From positions 3,844,001-3,908,000 of the forward strand of contig OZ257146.1 of NCBI GenBank assembly GCA_965279255.1: a stretch of DNA of 64,000 bases. The letters run 5' to 3'. The stretch is from CAMFLJ01 sp965279255. GTDB taxonomy: Bacteria > Actinomycetota > Acidimicrobiia > Acidimicrobiales > Acidimicrobilacustridaceae. The notes beneath the pieces were generated by a model that made no database searches, was not told the origin of the DNA, and worked only from the letters and a program-made list of their open reading frames with translations. Of this stretch, positions 1 through 7,964 are shown piece by piece (position 1 is the first letter of the stretch; the number at the start of each line of letters is the position of its first letter). The translations under genes were made by a program, and so were the position numbers.

Positions 1-1313
1 TCGAGGCCCAGCGAGATCTCGGCATCGCGGTGCCCGACGAGGCCATCGAGGCGTACCGGAAGGTCATCGACCAGGTCGACCTCGAGTCGATCGAAGCCCG
101 TGAACGTGTCACACGTCACGACGTCAAGGCCCGCATCGACGAGTTCGCGGCCCTCGCCGGCCACGAGCAGATCCACAAGGGGATGACCTCCCGCGACCTC
201 ACCGAGAACGTCGAGCAGCTCCAGGTGCGCCGAGCCCTGGTGCTGGTCCGGGGCCGGATGCTCGCCGCCCTCGCCCGGCTGGCCGAGCGGGCCGCCGAGC
301 ACGCCACGCTGGTGATGACCGGCCGCACCCACAACGTGCCGGCCCAGGCCACCACCCTGGGCAAGCGCTTCGCCAACGCCGGCGAGGAGCTCCTGCAGGC
401 GCTGTACAGGGTCGACGACCTGCTCGCCCGCTACCCGCTGCGGGGGGTCAAGGGCCCGGTGGGCACCCAGCAGGACATGCTCGACCTGCTCGACGGCGAC
501 GCCGAGCGCCTCGACCGTCTCGAGGGCCGCATCGCCGAGCACCTCGGTTTCGAGGCCGTGCTCACCAACGTCGGCCAGGTGTACCCCCGGTCGCTCGACC
601 TCGACGTGGTCAGTGCCCTGGTGCAGGCGGCCGCCGGGCCCGCCGACCTCGCCATCACCATCCGCCTGATGGCCGGCCAGGAGCTCGCCACCGAGGGCTT
701 CCGCCCCGGCCAGGTCGGCTCCTCCGCGATGCCGCACAAGATGAACAGCCGCAGCTGCGAGCGCATCGGCGGGTTCCTCACCATCCTCCGGGGCCACCTC
801 ACGATGGTCGGGGCCCTCGCCGGCGACCAGTGGAACGAGGGCGACGTGAGCTGCTCGGTCGTGCGCCGGGTCGCGCTCCCCGACGCCTTCCTCGCCATCG
901 ACGGGCTGTTCGAGACCTTCCTCACGGTGCTCGACGACTTCGGCGCCTACCCCGCGGTGGTCGAGCGCGAGCTCGACCGCTACCTGCCGTTCCTCTCGAC
1001 CACCAAGGTGCTGATGGCCGCCGTGCGCCACGGGGTCGGCCGCGAGCAGGCCCACGAGGCCATCAAGGAGAGCGCGGTCGCCGCCGCGCTGCGCCTTCGC
1101 GAGCAGGGTGCCGAGGGCAACGACCTGCTCGAGCGCCTGGCCGCCGACGAGCGCCTGGGCCTCGCCCCCGACGAGCTGGCCGGCGTGCTGGCCGACCCCC
1201 TCGACTTCGTGGGCACCGCGCCCCAGCAGGTCGCGGCCTTCGTCGCCACCGTCGAGGCGCTCGTGGCGGCGGACCCTGCGGCGGCTGGGTACCGTCCGGG
1301 CGACATCCTGTGA
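1..1313 (+). CDS. purB: Adenylosuccinate lyase (5' end outside window)
   Basis: Cleaves SAICAR to AICAR and adenylosuccinate to AMP, each with release of fumarate; cytosolic. The reading frame is open from base 3 and already coding at the edge, so about 40 N-terminal residues are missing; the GTG at base 30 is internal. The fumarase/aspartase-superfamily signature loop SSAMPHKMN lies in the middle of the visible protein (near base 730), preceded by HKGMTSRDLTENV, which carries conserved active-site residues. The visible 437 codons plus the missing start match the usual 430-475 residues. It is followed 52 bp later by purC in the same direction, starting a purine-synthesis gene run. Identification is firm; only the 5' end is unknown. 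Confidence 0.96.
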   Translation, partial: EAQRDLGIAVPDEAIEAYRKVIDQVDLESIEARERVTRHDVKARIDEFAALAGHEQIHKGMTSRDLTENVEQLQVRRALVLVRGRMLAALARLAERAAEHATLVMTGRTHNVPAQATTLGKRFANAGEELLQALYRVDDLLARYPLRGVKGPVGTQQDMLDLLDGDAERLDRLEGRIAEHLGFEAVLTNVGQVYPRSLDLDVVSALVQAAAGPADLAITIRLMAGQELATEGFRPGQVGSSAMPHKMNSRSCERIGGFLTILRGHLTMVGALAGDQWNEGDVSCSVVRRVALPDAFLAIDGLFETFLTVLDDFGAYPAVVERELDRYLPFLSTTKVLMAAVRHGVGREQAHEAIKESAVAAALRLREQGAEGNDLLERLAADERLGLAPDELAGVLADPLDFVGTAPQQVAAFVATVEALVAADPAAAGYRPGDIL

Positions 1314-1365
1314 CGTACCGACCGGCCCGCGAGGGGTCGGTCGCCGAGGCCGTTGGAGGCGACCT

Positions 1366-2244
1366 GTGACGACCGACGAGCTTCCGCACATCTACTCGGG
1401 CAAGGTGCGCGACATCTACGACGCCGGCGACGGCCGCCTGCTGATGGTGACCTCCGACCGGCTGTCGGCCTTCGACGTCGTCATGGCCGAGCCCATCCCC
1501 GACAAGGGCCGGGTGCTCACCGCCATGTCGGCGTTCTGGTTCGAGCAGTTCGACGGCGTGGTGGGCAGCCATCTCATCTCGACGTCGCTCGACGACCTCC
1601 CCGAGGCGTGGCGGCGGCCCGAGTGGGAGGGGCGCACCATGCTGTGCACGAAGGCCGAGATGCTCCCGATCGAGTGCATCGTCCGCGGCTACATCACCGG
1701 GTCGGCGTGGAAGGAGTACAGCCGCAACGGCACCATGCACGGCGAGACCCTGCCGGGCGGGCTGCTCGAGTCGTCGAAGCTGCCCGAGCCGGTGTTCACC
1801 CCGTCGACCAAGGCCGACGCCGGCCACGACGAGAACATCTCGTTCGAGGCCGCCTCCGCCCTGATCGGCAACGAGTTGGCCGAACGGGTCCGCGACGTGG
1901 CGCTCGAGCTCTACACCCGGGGCTCGGAGTGGGCCGCCGAGCGCGGCATCATCATCGCCGACACCAAGTTCGAGCTGGGCATGGTCGACGGCGAGCTGGT
2001 GCTGGCCGACGAGGTCCTCACCCCGGACTCCTCGCGCTTCTGGCCGGCCGACCGGTGGGAGCCGGGCACGACCCCTCCTTCGTTCGACAAGCAGCCGGTG
2101 CGGGACTTCCTCGACGACCTCGACTGGGACAAGCAGCCGCCGCCTCCGCCGCTGCCCGACCACGTCGTCACCGCCACCAGCTCGCGCTACATCGAGGCCT
2201 ACGAGCGCATCACCGGCCGCACCTTCGCCGACTGGCACGGCTGA
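1366..2244 (+). CDS. purC: Phosphoribosylaminoimidazole-succinocarboxamide synthase
   Basis: Joins CAIR and aspartate with ATP to make SAICAR, the substrate of PurB encoded just upstream. The 292-residue protein has the family motifs: SGKVRDIY near residue 10 (nucleotide binding), TSDRLSAFDVV near 28, and CIVRGYITGSAWKEY near 105. DTKFELG lies in the C-terminal half. The start is GTG at 1366, supported by GGAGG at 1355-1359 six bases upstream; a longer in-frame opening to 1108 overlaps purB in another frame and has no family similarity. Length is normal for the actinobacterial form. The stop is followed by a long hairpin before purS. Confidence 0.96.
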   Translation: MTTDELPHIYSGKVRDIYDAGDGRLLMVTSDRLSAFDVVMAEPIPDKGRVLTAMSAFWFEQFDGVVGSHLISTSLDDLPEAWRRPEWEGRTMLCTKAEMLPIECIVRGYITGSAWKEYSRNGTMHGETLPGGLLESSKLPEPVFTPSTKADAGHDENISFEAASALIGNELAERVRDVALELYTRGSEWAAERGIIIADTKFELGMVDGELVLADEVLTPDSSRFWPADRWEPGTTPPSFDKQPVRDFLDDLDWDKQPPPPPLPDHVVTATSSRYIEAYERITGRTFADWHG

Positions 2245-2258
2245 CCCGCCGCCCTGCC

Positions 2259-2310
2259 CGAACCTGTGGGGGTTTTGTGCCCCATGAGGCGCAAAACCTC
2301 CCCGAGTTCG
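2259..2310 (+). terminator. Long imperfect hairpin between purC and purS
   Basis: A 14-bp stem (2268-2281 with 2288-2301, two G-U pairs) closes a 6-nt loop. Pairing continues outward less perfectly to about 23 bp, ending in CGAAC/GTTCG arms. It sits 15 bp after the purC stop and 50 bp before purS. There is no U-tract, so it may be a weak terminator, an mRNA processing or stability element, or an attenuating structure that lowers purC expression relative to purS. Confidence 0.5.
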
Positions 2311-2360
2311 GTGCTCAGGGGGCGATCGCGAGGGGTGCGTCGCTGTGGGATGATCGGGAC

Positions 2361-2627
2361 ATGATCTTCTCGGTGCACGTCGAGGTCCGCCTGCGGGAGG
2401 GCATCGCCGATCCCCAGGGCTCCACGATCGAGCGGGCGCTCCCGTCGCTCGGCTTCGACGGGGTCCGTGAGGTCCGGGTCGGCAAGAGCATCCGCTTCTC
2501 GATCGAGGCGGCCGACGAGGCCTCGGCCCGTGCCGAGGCCGAGGACATGTGCCGCCGGTTCCTCACCAACCCGGTCATCGAGGACGCGGTCGTCGAGCTC
2601 GAGGCCGTGGCCGGGGCCGCGTCGTGA
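2361..2627 (+). CDS. purS: FGAM synthase subunit PurS
   Basis: Small 88-residue subunit of the three-part formylglycinamidine ribonucleotide synthase (PurS-PurQ-PurL). It has no catalytic site of its own and bridges PurL and PurQ so that ammonia can pass between them. The protein begins MIFSVHVEVRLREGIADPQG and shows the typical PurS pattern: a beta strand, a DPxG turn, the central SLGF-GV-EVRVGKSI segment, and an acidic C-terminal helix. The ATG at 2361 has a -10-like hexamer (GATGAT, 2349-2354) six bases upstream and no clear Shine-Dalgarno site, which may mean a leaderless transcript. The stop overlaps the purQ start by four bases (GTGA), indicating translational coupling. Confidence 0.93.
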   Translation: MIFSVHVEVRLREGIADPQGSTIERALPSLGFDGVREVRVGKSIRFSIEAADEASARAEAEDMCRRFLTNPVIEDAVVELEAVAGAAS

Positions 2628-3280
2628 GCCGACGGGTCGGGGTCGTCCTCTTCCCGGGCTCCAACTGCGAGCAGGACATGCTCGAGGCCGTCGCCCTCGT
2701 CGGCGGTGAGCCCGAGGTGCTGTGGCACGGTGACGCCGACACCAAGGGCGTCGACGCCGTGGTGGTGCCGGGCGGGTTCGCCCACGGCGACTACCTGCGG
2801 CCCGGTGCCATCGCCCGCTTCTCGCCGGTCATGGGCGCGGTGGCCACCTTCGCCGCCGACGGCGGCCCGGTCATCGGCATCTGCAACGGCTTCCAGGTGC
2901 TCACCGAGGCCGGGCTCCTGCCCGGCGCGCTGCAGAAGAACAAGGGCCTCAAGTTCCTGTGCACCACGGTGTCGCTGCGGGTCGAGTCCACCGACTCCTC
3001 GCTCACCAGCCAGGCCGAGGCCGGCGCGGTGCTGCGCATCCCGGTGAACCACTTCGAGGGCAACTACACCTGCGACGACGACACCCTCGCCCGGCTGCGG
3101 GCCGATGACCGCATCGTGTTGCGCTACGTCGACAACCCCAACGGCTCGGTCGACGACATCGCCGGCATCTGCAACGAGGGCCGCAACGTGGTGGGGCTCA
3201 TGCCGCACCCCGAGCGGGCCTGCAGCGACCTGCTCGGCTCGGCCGACGGCCTGCCGCTGCTGCGCTCCCTCGTCGCCTGA
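2624..3280 (+). CDS. purQ: FGAM synthase glutaminase subunit PurQ
   Basis: Class I glutamine amidotransferase that hydrolyses glutamine and delivers ammonia to PurL. The 218-residue protein contains the nucleophile elbow GICNGFQ (Cys near residue 87) and the His-Glu pair in MPHPE near the C-terminus, so the catalytic triad is complete. The PGSNCEQD and GGFAHGDYLR segments are typical of PurQ. The GTG start at 2624 overlaps the purS stop, as usual for these coupled subunits. A strong palindrome (3301-3339) follows the stop, then a convergent gene. Confidence 0.96.
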   Translation: MSRRVGVVLFPGSNCEQDMLEAVALVGGEPEVLWHGDADTKGVDAVVVPGGFAHGDYLRPGAIARFSPVMGAVATFAADGGPVIGICNGFQVLTEAGLLPGALQKNKGLKFLCTTVSLRVESTDSSLTSQAEAGAVLRIPVNHFEGNYTCDDDTLARLRADDRIVLRYVDNPNGSVDDIAGICNEGRNVVGLMPHPERACSDLLGSADGLPLLRSLVA

Positions 3281-3300
3281 CCTTCCGCCCGCCCGACCCG

Positions 3301-3339
3301 TGGCTCACTTCGTCACCCCAGGGGTGACGTACTGAGCCA
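3301..3339 (+). terminator. Two-tier palindrome after purQ, probably a bidirectional terminator
   Basis: Outer arms TGGCTCA/TGAGCCA (3301-3307, 3333-3339) enclose a 3x3 internal loop and a perfect inner stem CGTCACCCC/GGGGTGACG (3311-3319, 3321-3329). It lies between the convergent stops of purQ (3280) and the minus-strand gene (3360). The outer arms match those of the palindromic arrays at 9.0 and 10.2 kb and of the hairpin at 58755. Confidence 0.6.
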
Positions 3340-3359
3340 GAGGTGGAGGGCGTCGTGGG

Positions 3360-3779
3360 TCAGACGGTGCCGCGGGTGATGCCGGCGGCCTTCAGGGTGG
3401 CAGCGGAGACGCCGGCCTCGCGCCAGGCCTCGTAGGAGATCTGCTTGCGCTCGGCGTAGCCCTTGGCGACGGTGACGAACTCGGCCTCGAGGGCGGAGAG
3501 GTCGACGGTGGTGCCCATCTTCTCGAGCTCGACCTGCAGGTCGAGGCGGCGCTGGATCAGCTCGAGGCGGCGGAGGGCGTCGGCGGTGGTGAGCTCCTCC
3601 TCGGTGCGAGCGAGGTCGCGGGCAACGGAGTCCTCGGTGCGCTTGCGGCCCCGCTTGGGACGGTTCTCGTCGAGGGCCTCGAGGTAGCGCCGGACCGCAC
3701 GGCCCTGGTTGCGACCTTCGGCGAGGGCCGCCTTGTGCTCGTCGCTCATGGGGCTCTTGGTGCGCTTTGACGTTGCCAT
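3360..3779 (-). CDS. Conserved actinobacterial protein with basic GRKRT motif, unknown function
   Basis: A 139-residue soluble protein on the opposite strand inside the purine gene run. The start is ATG at 3779; the frame stays open far upstream only because it mirrors purL. The N-terminal part is basic (ATSKRTKSPMSDEHKAALAEG), followed by QGRAVRRYLEAL and a KRGRKRT stretch resembling an AT-hook. A helical middle (LARTEEELTTADALRRLELIQRRLDL) looks like a coiled coil, and the C-terminal SYEAWREAGVSAATLKAAGI resembles a small helical DNA- or protein-binding unit. I recall similar proteins as uncharacterised in many actinomycetes; the DNA-binding role is inference. It faces purQ across the palindrome and diverges from purL. 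Confidence 0.75.
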   Translation of the reverse strand: MATSKRTKSPMSDEHKAALAEGRNQGRAVRRYLEALDENRPKRGRKRTEDSVARDLARTEEELTTADALRRLELIQRRLDLQVELEKMGTTVDLSALEAEFVTVAKGYAERKQISYEAWREAGVSAATLKAAGITRGTV

Positions 3780-3976
3780 GGCGAGCAAGTGGAGCACAGC
3801 CCCGCCGGAAGTGGCAATCAGGGAACACAGCGGATTATCCCGATGAAGGGCCGCCGCCATTGGCACCGAATGCCCGCGCCCCCATTTGGGTGATTGTCGC
3901 CGCAGCTCCACCGAGAGAGCGCGTGATCTCGTCGAGGCCCATTTCGAGCCCGAATCCGGGGGTAGGTGCCGCCGAG

Positions 3977-3982
3977 TAGCGT
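3977..3982 (+). promoter_or_regulatory. -10 element TAGCGT of purL (leaderless)
   Basis: TAGCGT sits seven bases before the purL ATG (3990). A start site six to eight bases downstream would coincide with the ATG, and no Shine-Dalgarno site is visible. The same hexamer and spacing recur before other genes here. The rest of 3780-3976 shows no gene or clear structure. Confidence 0.65.
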
Positions 3983-3989
3983 CGGGCCC

Positions 3990-6230
3990 ATGGAGGAAGG
4001 CATCCACCGCTCCCTGGGTCTCACCGACGACGAGTACGCCAGCATCGTCTCGATCAACGGTCGCGAGCCCAACCACCTCGAGCTGGCGATGTACGCGGTG
4101 ATGTGGTCCGAGCACTGCTCGTACAAGTCCTCGCGCGTGCACCTCAAGCGTCTCCCCACCGAGGCCCCGTGGGTGCTCGTGGGCCCGGGCGAGAACGCCG
4201 GTGTGGTCGACGTGGGCGACGGCATCGCCGCCGCCATCCGCATCGAGAGCCACAACCACCCGTCGGCCATCGAGCCCTACCAGGGCGCGGCCACCGGTGT
4301 CGGCGGCATCCTCCGCGACATCTTCACCATGGGCGCCCGCCCGATCGCCCTGATGGACCCGCTGCGTTTCGGTCCGCTCGACGACCCCCGCAGTCGCTGG
4401 ATCGCCGAGGGCGTCGTGAGCGGCGTGTCGGGCTACGGCAACTCCGTGGGTGTGCCGAACGTGGGCGGCGAGACCGTCTTCGACGAGACCTACAAGGGCA
4501 ACCCGCTCGTCAACGTGCTCTGCCTCGGCGTGCTGCCCACCGAGCGCCTCGTCCTCGGCCAGGCCACCGGCGTCGGCAACCTCGCCGTGCTGCTCGGCTC
4601 CACCACCGGCCGCGACGGCATCGGCGGCGTGAGCGTGCTCGCCTCGGCCGGGTTCTCCGACGAGGAGACCGACGCCGCCAAGCGCCCGTCGGTGCAGGTC
4701 GGCGACCCCTACGAGGAGAAGCGCCTGATCGAGGCGTGCCTCGAGCTGCTCGACGCCGGCCTCGTGGTCGGCATCCAGGACCTCGGCGGCGCCGGCCTGG
4801 CCTGCGCCACCAGCGAGACCGCCAGCCGCGGCGGCATGGGCATGGACGTCGACGTCAACGCCATCCCCCGTCGCGAGCGCGGCATGGAGCCCTTCGAGGT
4901 CATGACCTCCGAGAGCCAGGAGCGGATGCTCGCCATCGTCGAGCCCGCCGACCTCGACGCCGTGCTGGCGATCTGCGAGCGCTGGGAGGTCCGGGCCGCG
5001 ATGATCGGCAAGGTCACCCCCGGCCCTGCCACCGGCGACGCCGACGGCGGCCGGCTCCGCATCCTCGACGGGTGGGACGGCGAGGTCCTCTGCGACATCC
5101 CCGCCGCCTCGCTCCACGAGGACGCCCCGCTCTACCACCGGCCCCTCGCCGTGCCCGCCGGGTTCGACGAGGCCACTCGCGTGCTGGTCTCCGAGCAGGC
5201 CCCGCCCGTCAGCACCGACGCCGGCGCCGAGCTGCTCGAGCTGCTGGCCGACACCCGCTGGGTGTGGTCGCAGTACGACCACCAGCTGTTCCTCAACACG
5301 GTCGAGGGCCCCGGCGGCGACGCCGCCGTGCTGCGCCTGAAGCACCCGGTCACCGGCGCCGACACCGGTCGCGGCATGGCCCTCACCACCGACGGCAACC
5401 ACCGCTGGTGCGCCGTCGACCCGCGTGTCGGCACCGCCCTGACGGTCGCCGAGTCCATGCTCAACCTGGCCTGCGTCGGGGCCCGCCCCCTCGCCGTCGT
5501 GAACTGCCTCAACTTCGGCAACCCGGAGCACCCCGAGGTCATGTGGCAGCTGTCGGAGGCCATCGACGGCATGTCCGAGGCCTGCCGCGACTTCGGCATC
5601 CCCGTCATCGGCGGCAACGTAAGCCTCTACAACGAGTCGCTCGGCGCCGACATCGACCCCACCCCGGTGGTGGGCATGCTCGGCATCATCGACCAGCTCG
5701 AGCGGCGCCCTCCGGGTGTCGGCCTCGTCGACGGCGGCCGCCTGCTGCTCGTCGGCGTCACCCAGCCCGAGGTCTCCGGCTCCCGCTGGGCCCGCGAGCG
5801 TGGCCACCGTGGCGGCAAGCTCCCGGTCCTCGACGTCGAGATGCACACCAAGGTCACCGACGCCGTGCGCACCCTCGTGAACGGCGGCCTGCTCAGCGGT
5901 GTCCACGACATCGGCAACGGCGGCCTCGGTGTCGCACTGGCCGAGATGGCCTCGCGCTCCGGACTCGGCGTCAACGTGGCCCGGGTGGCCGACGCCGCCG
6001 AGCTGTTCTCCGAGAGCCCGTCGCGCGTCGTGCTCTGCGTGGCACCCGACGTGCTCACCACCGTCGAGAACGTGCTGGCCGAGGCGGGCGTGCCCGTCAG
6101 CCGCATCGGCGTCGCCGGTGGTGACCGGGTGTCGGTGAAGGGCCTGCTCGACCTGCCGCTGGCCGACGTGGCCGGCTCCTGGACCGACCGCATCCCTGCG
6201 GCCCTCGGCTCCGGCACGGCTCAGGACTAG
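3990..6230 (+). CDS. purL: FGAM synthase large subunit PurL (small-type)
   Basis: ATP-dependent conversion of FGAR to FGAM using ammonia from PurQ. At 746 residues it is the short PurL that needs separate PurS and PurQ, both present upstream. Visible motifs are WSEHCSYKSSR near residue 37, ESHNHPSAIEPYQGAATG near 85, the GYGNSVGVPNVGGE segment, and a second AIRS-like half with VIGGNVSLYNE, showing the tandem PurM-like fold. The ATG at 3990 is chosen because the family sequence begins there and because the TAGCGT box lies seven bases upstream. An in-frame start at 3966 is upstream of that box. purF follows 51 bp after the stop. Confidence 0.97.
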   Translation: MEEGIHRSLGLTDDEYASIVSINGREPNHLELAMYAVMWSEHCSYKSSRVHLKRLPTEAPWVLVGPGENAGVVDVGDGIAAAIRIESHNHPSAIEPYQGAATGVGGILRDIFTMGARPIALMDPLRFGPLDDPRSRWIAEGVVSGVSGYGNSVGVPNVGGETVFDETYKGNPLVNVLCLGVLPTERLVLGQATGVGNLAVLLGSTTGRDGIGGVSVLASAGFSDEETDAAKRPSVQVGDPYEEKRLIEACLELLDAGLVVGIQDLGGAGLACATSETASRGGMGMDVDVNAIPRRERGMEPFEVMTSESQERMLAIVEPADLDAVLAICERWEVRAAMIGKVTPGPATGDADGGRLRILDGWDGEVLCDIPAASLHEDAPLYHRPLAVPAGFDEATRVLVSEQAPPVSTDAGAELLELLADTRWVWSQYDHQLFLNTVEGPGGDAAVLRLKHPVTGADTGRGMALTTDGNHRWCAVDPRVGTALTVAESMLNLACVGARPLAVVNCLNFGNPEHPEVMWQLSEAIDGMSEACRDFGIPVIGGNVSLYNESLGADIDPTPVVGMLGIIDQLERRPPGVGLVDGGRLLLVGVTQPEVSGSRWARERGHRGGKLPVLDVEMHTKVTDAVRTLVNGGLLSGVHDIGNGGLGVALAEMASRSGLGVNVARVADAAELFSESPSRVVLCVAPDVLTTVENVLAEAGVPVSRIGVAGGDRVSVKGLLDLPLADVAGSWTDRIPAALGSGTAQD

Positions 6231-6269
6231 GTGCCCACCGGAGAGTCAGGGACGGGGGCGTCGGGCCGG

Positions 6270-6275
6270 TACGAT
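6270..6275 (+). promoter_or_regulatory. -10 element TACGAT of purF (leaderless)
   Basis: TACGAT lies six bases before GTG 6282 and supports that start over the GTG at 6231. It suggests that purF has its own promoter although it follows purL closely. Confidence 0.6.
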
Positions 6276-6281
6276 GGCGCG

Positions 6282-7964
6282 GTGAGCGAGCCGGCCGGTG
6301 ATGCGTCCCCCGATCGAGGTGCTCTCCACGGAGGGGCCCCCGGGCTCGACCTGGGAGCGGCGTCGCCCGACGACGACACCCCCAAGGAGGCCTGCGGCGT
6401 CTTCGGTGTGTTCGCACCCGATCAGCCCGTCTCCCACCTGACGTACCTGGGGCTCTACGCGCTGCAGCACCGCGGCCAGGAGTCCGCCGGCATGGCCGTG
6501 AGCGACGGCCAGAGCGTCACCGTCGTGAAGGACATGGGTCTCGTGTCCAACGCCTTCGACGACCGCACCCTCGCCGCCCTCAACGGCCACCTCGCCATCG
6601 GCCACACCCGCTACTCGACCACCGGGTCGAGCAGCTGGCGAAACGCCCAGCCCGTCTACCGCGACGTCGCCGCCCACACCGTGGCCCTCGCCCACAACGG
6701 CAACCTGGTGAACACCGAGGACCTCGCCGAGGAGCTCGGCATGCTCCCGGGCACGATCACCTCCGACAGCGACGTCATGACCGAGATGATCGCCACCGAG
6801 CTGGGCAAGTACCCCGAGACCAGCGACGACGGCCGGGCGCTCGAGCGGGCCGTGCTCGCCGTGCTGCCCCGCCTCAAGGGCGCCTTCTCGGTGGTCGCCA
6901 TGGACGAGAACCACGTCGTCGGCGTCCGCGACCCCAACGGCTTCCGCCCGCTCTGCCTCGGCAAGCTGCCCCACGGCTGGGTGCTCGCCTCCGAGAGCCC
7001 CGCCCTCGACGTCGTCGGCGCCCACATGGTCCGTGAGCTCGAGCCGGGCGAGATGATCATCATCGACGCCGACGGCTACCGGTCGGTTCGGGCGTTCGAG
7101 CCCGAGTCGGTCGACCCCAAGCTCTGCCTGTTCGAGTTCGTGTACTTCTCCCGCCCCGACACCCGCCTCTACGGCCAGAGCGTCCACCAGGCCCGGGTGC
7201 GCATGGGCGAGCAGCTCGCCGCGCAGGCGCCGGCCGAGGCCGACCTGGTGATGGGCGTGCCCGAGTCCGGCCTGCCCGCCGCCGAGGGCTTCGCCCGGGC
7301 CAGCGGCATCCCCTACGGCCAGGGCCTGGTCAAGAACCGCTACATCGGGCGCACGTTCATCGCCCCGAACCAGGAGATGCGCGCGCTCGGCGTGCGCATG
7401 AAGCTCAACCCGCTGCGCGACAACATCGCCGGCCGCAAGCTGGTCGTGGTCGACGACTCCATCGTGCGCGGCACCACCACCCGGGCCATGGTCTCGATGC
7501 TCCGTGAGGCCGGTGCCGTCGAGGTGCACATGCGCATCTCGTCGCCGCCGTACAAGTGGCCGTGCTTCTACGGGATGGACACCGGTGCTCGCAGTGAGCT
7601 GCTCGCCGCCAACATGGGCGTCGAGGAGATCCGCGAGTACCTCAACGTCGACTCCCTCGCCTACCTCACCCTCGACCGGTTGCTCACCGCCACAGGTGCG
7701 GTGGGTGCGGGCTTCTGCGACGCCTGCCTCACCGGCCACTACCCGGTGTCGGTTCCGGTGAGCCTCACCAAGGACGTGCTCGAGGTGCCGGTCACGGCGC
7801 CCACCGCGCCGGCCGGCACGTCGGCCTTCGCCGGGCTGCTCGACGGCGAGGCCACCCTGCCCGTCGACGACGCCCGCGACCGCGCCGACGAGGTGGCCGC
7901 GGCGCCGATCACCATCGTCCACGACGGCACCGGCGGCCTCGGCCAGGACCACCTCGGTGGCTGA
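6282..7964 (+). CDS. purF: Amidophosphoribosyltransferase
   Basis: First committed step of purine synthesis: PRPP plus glutamine gives phosphoribosylamine. The catalytic N-terminal cysteine is Cys38 in EACGVFGVF, so a propeptide of about 37 residues must be removed, as in the Bacillus-type enzyme. An Ntn-type glutaminase domain (GHTRYSTTGSSS, LAHNGNL) is followed by a phosphoribosyltransferase domain with the PRPP loop VVDDSIVRGTT. Cysteines in PKLCLFEF, WPCFYGMD and the C-terminal FCDAC motif match the 4Fe-4S ligands of this subtype. The propeptide is longer than usual whichever start is used. The stop overlaps purM by eight bases. Confidence 0.95.
   Translation: MSEPAGDASPDRGALHGGAPGLDLGAASPDDDTPKEACGVFGVFAPDQPVSHLTYLGLYALQHRGQESAGMAVSDGQSVTVVKDMGLVSNAFDDRTLAALNGHLAIGHTRYSTTGSSSWRNAQPVYRDVAAHTVALAHNGNLVNTEDLAEELGMLPGTITSDSDVMTEMIATELGKYPETSDDGRALERAVLAVLPRLKGAFSVVAMDENHVVGVRDPNGFRPLCLGKLPHGWVLASESPALDVVGAHMVRELEPGEMIIIDADGYRSVRAFEPESVDPKLCLFEFVYFSRPDTRLYGQSVHQARVRMGEQLAAQAPAEADLVMGVPESGLPAAEGFARASGIPYGQGLVKNRYIGRTFIAPNQEMRALGVRMKLNPLRDNIAGRKLVVVDDSIVRGTTTRAMVSMLREAGAVEVHMRISSPPYKWPCFYGMDTGARSELLAANMGVEEIREYLNVDSLAYLTLDRLLTATGAVGAGFCDACLTGHYPVSVPVSLTKDVLEVPVTAPTAPAGTSAFAGLLDGEATLPVDDARDRADEVAAAPITIVHDGTGGLGQDHLGG

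Noticed and set aside
3780..5906. Minus-strand frame extending the 139-residue gene far into purL
   Set aside because: It mirrors purL codons; the plausible protein begins at ATG 3779.
6231..6281. GTG at 6231 as the purF start
   Set aside because: The TACGAT box six bases before GTG 6282 and the lack of a ribosome site at 6231 favour the later start.
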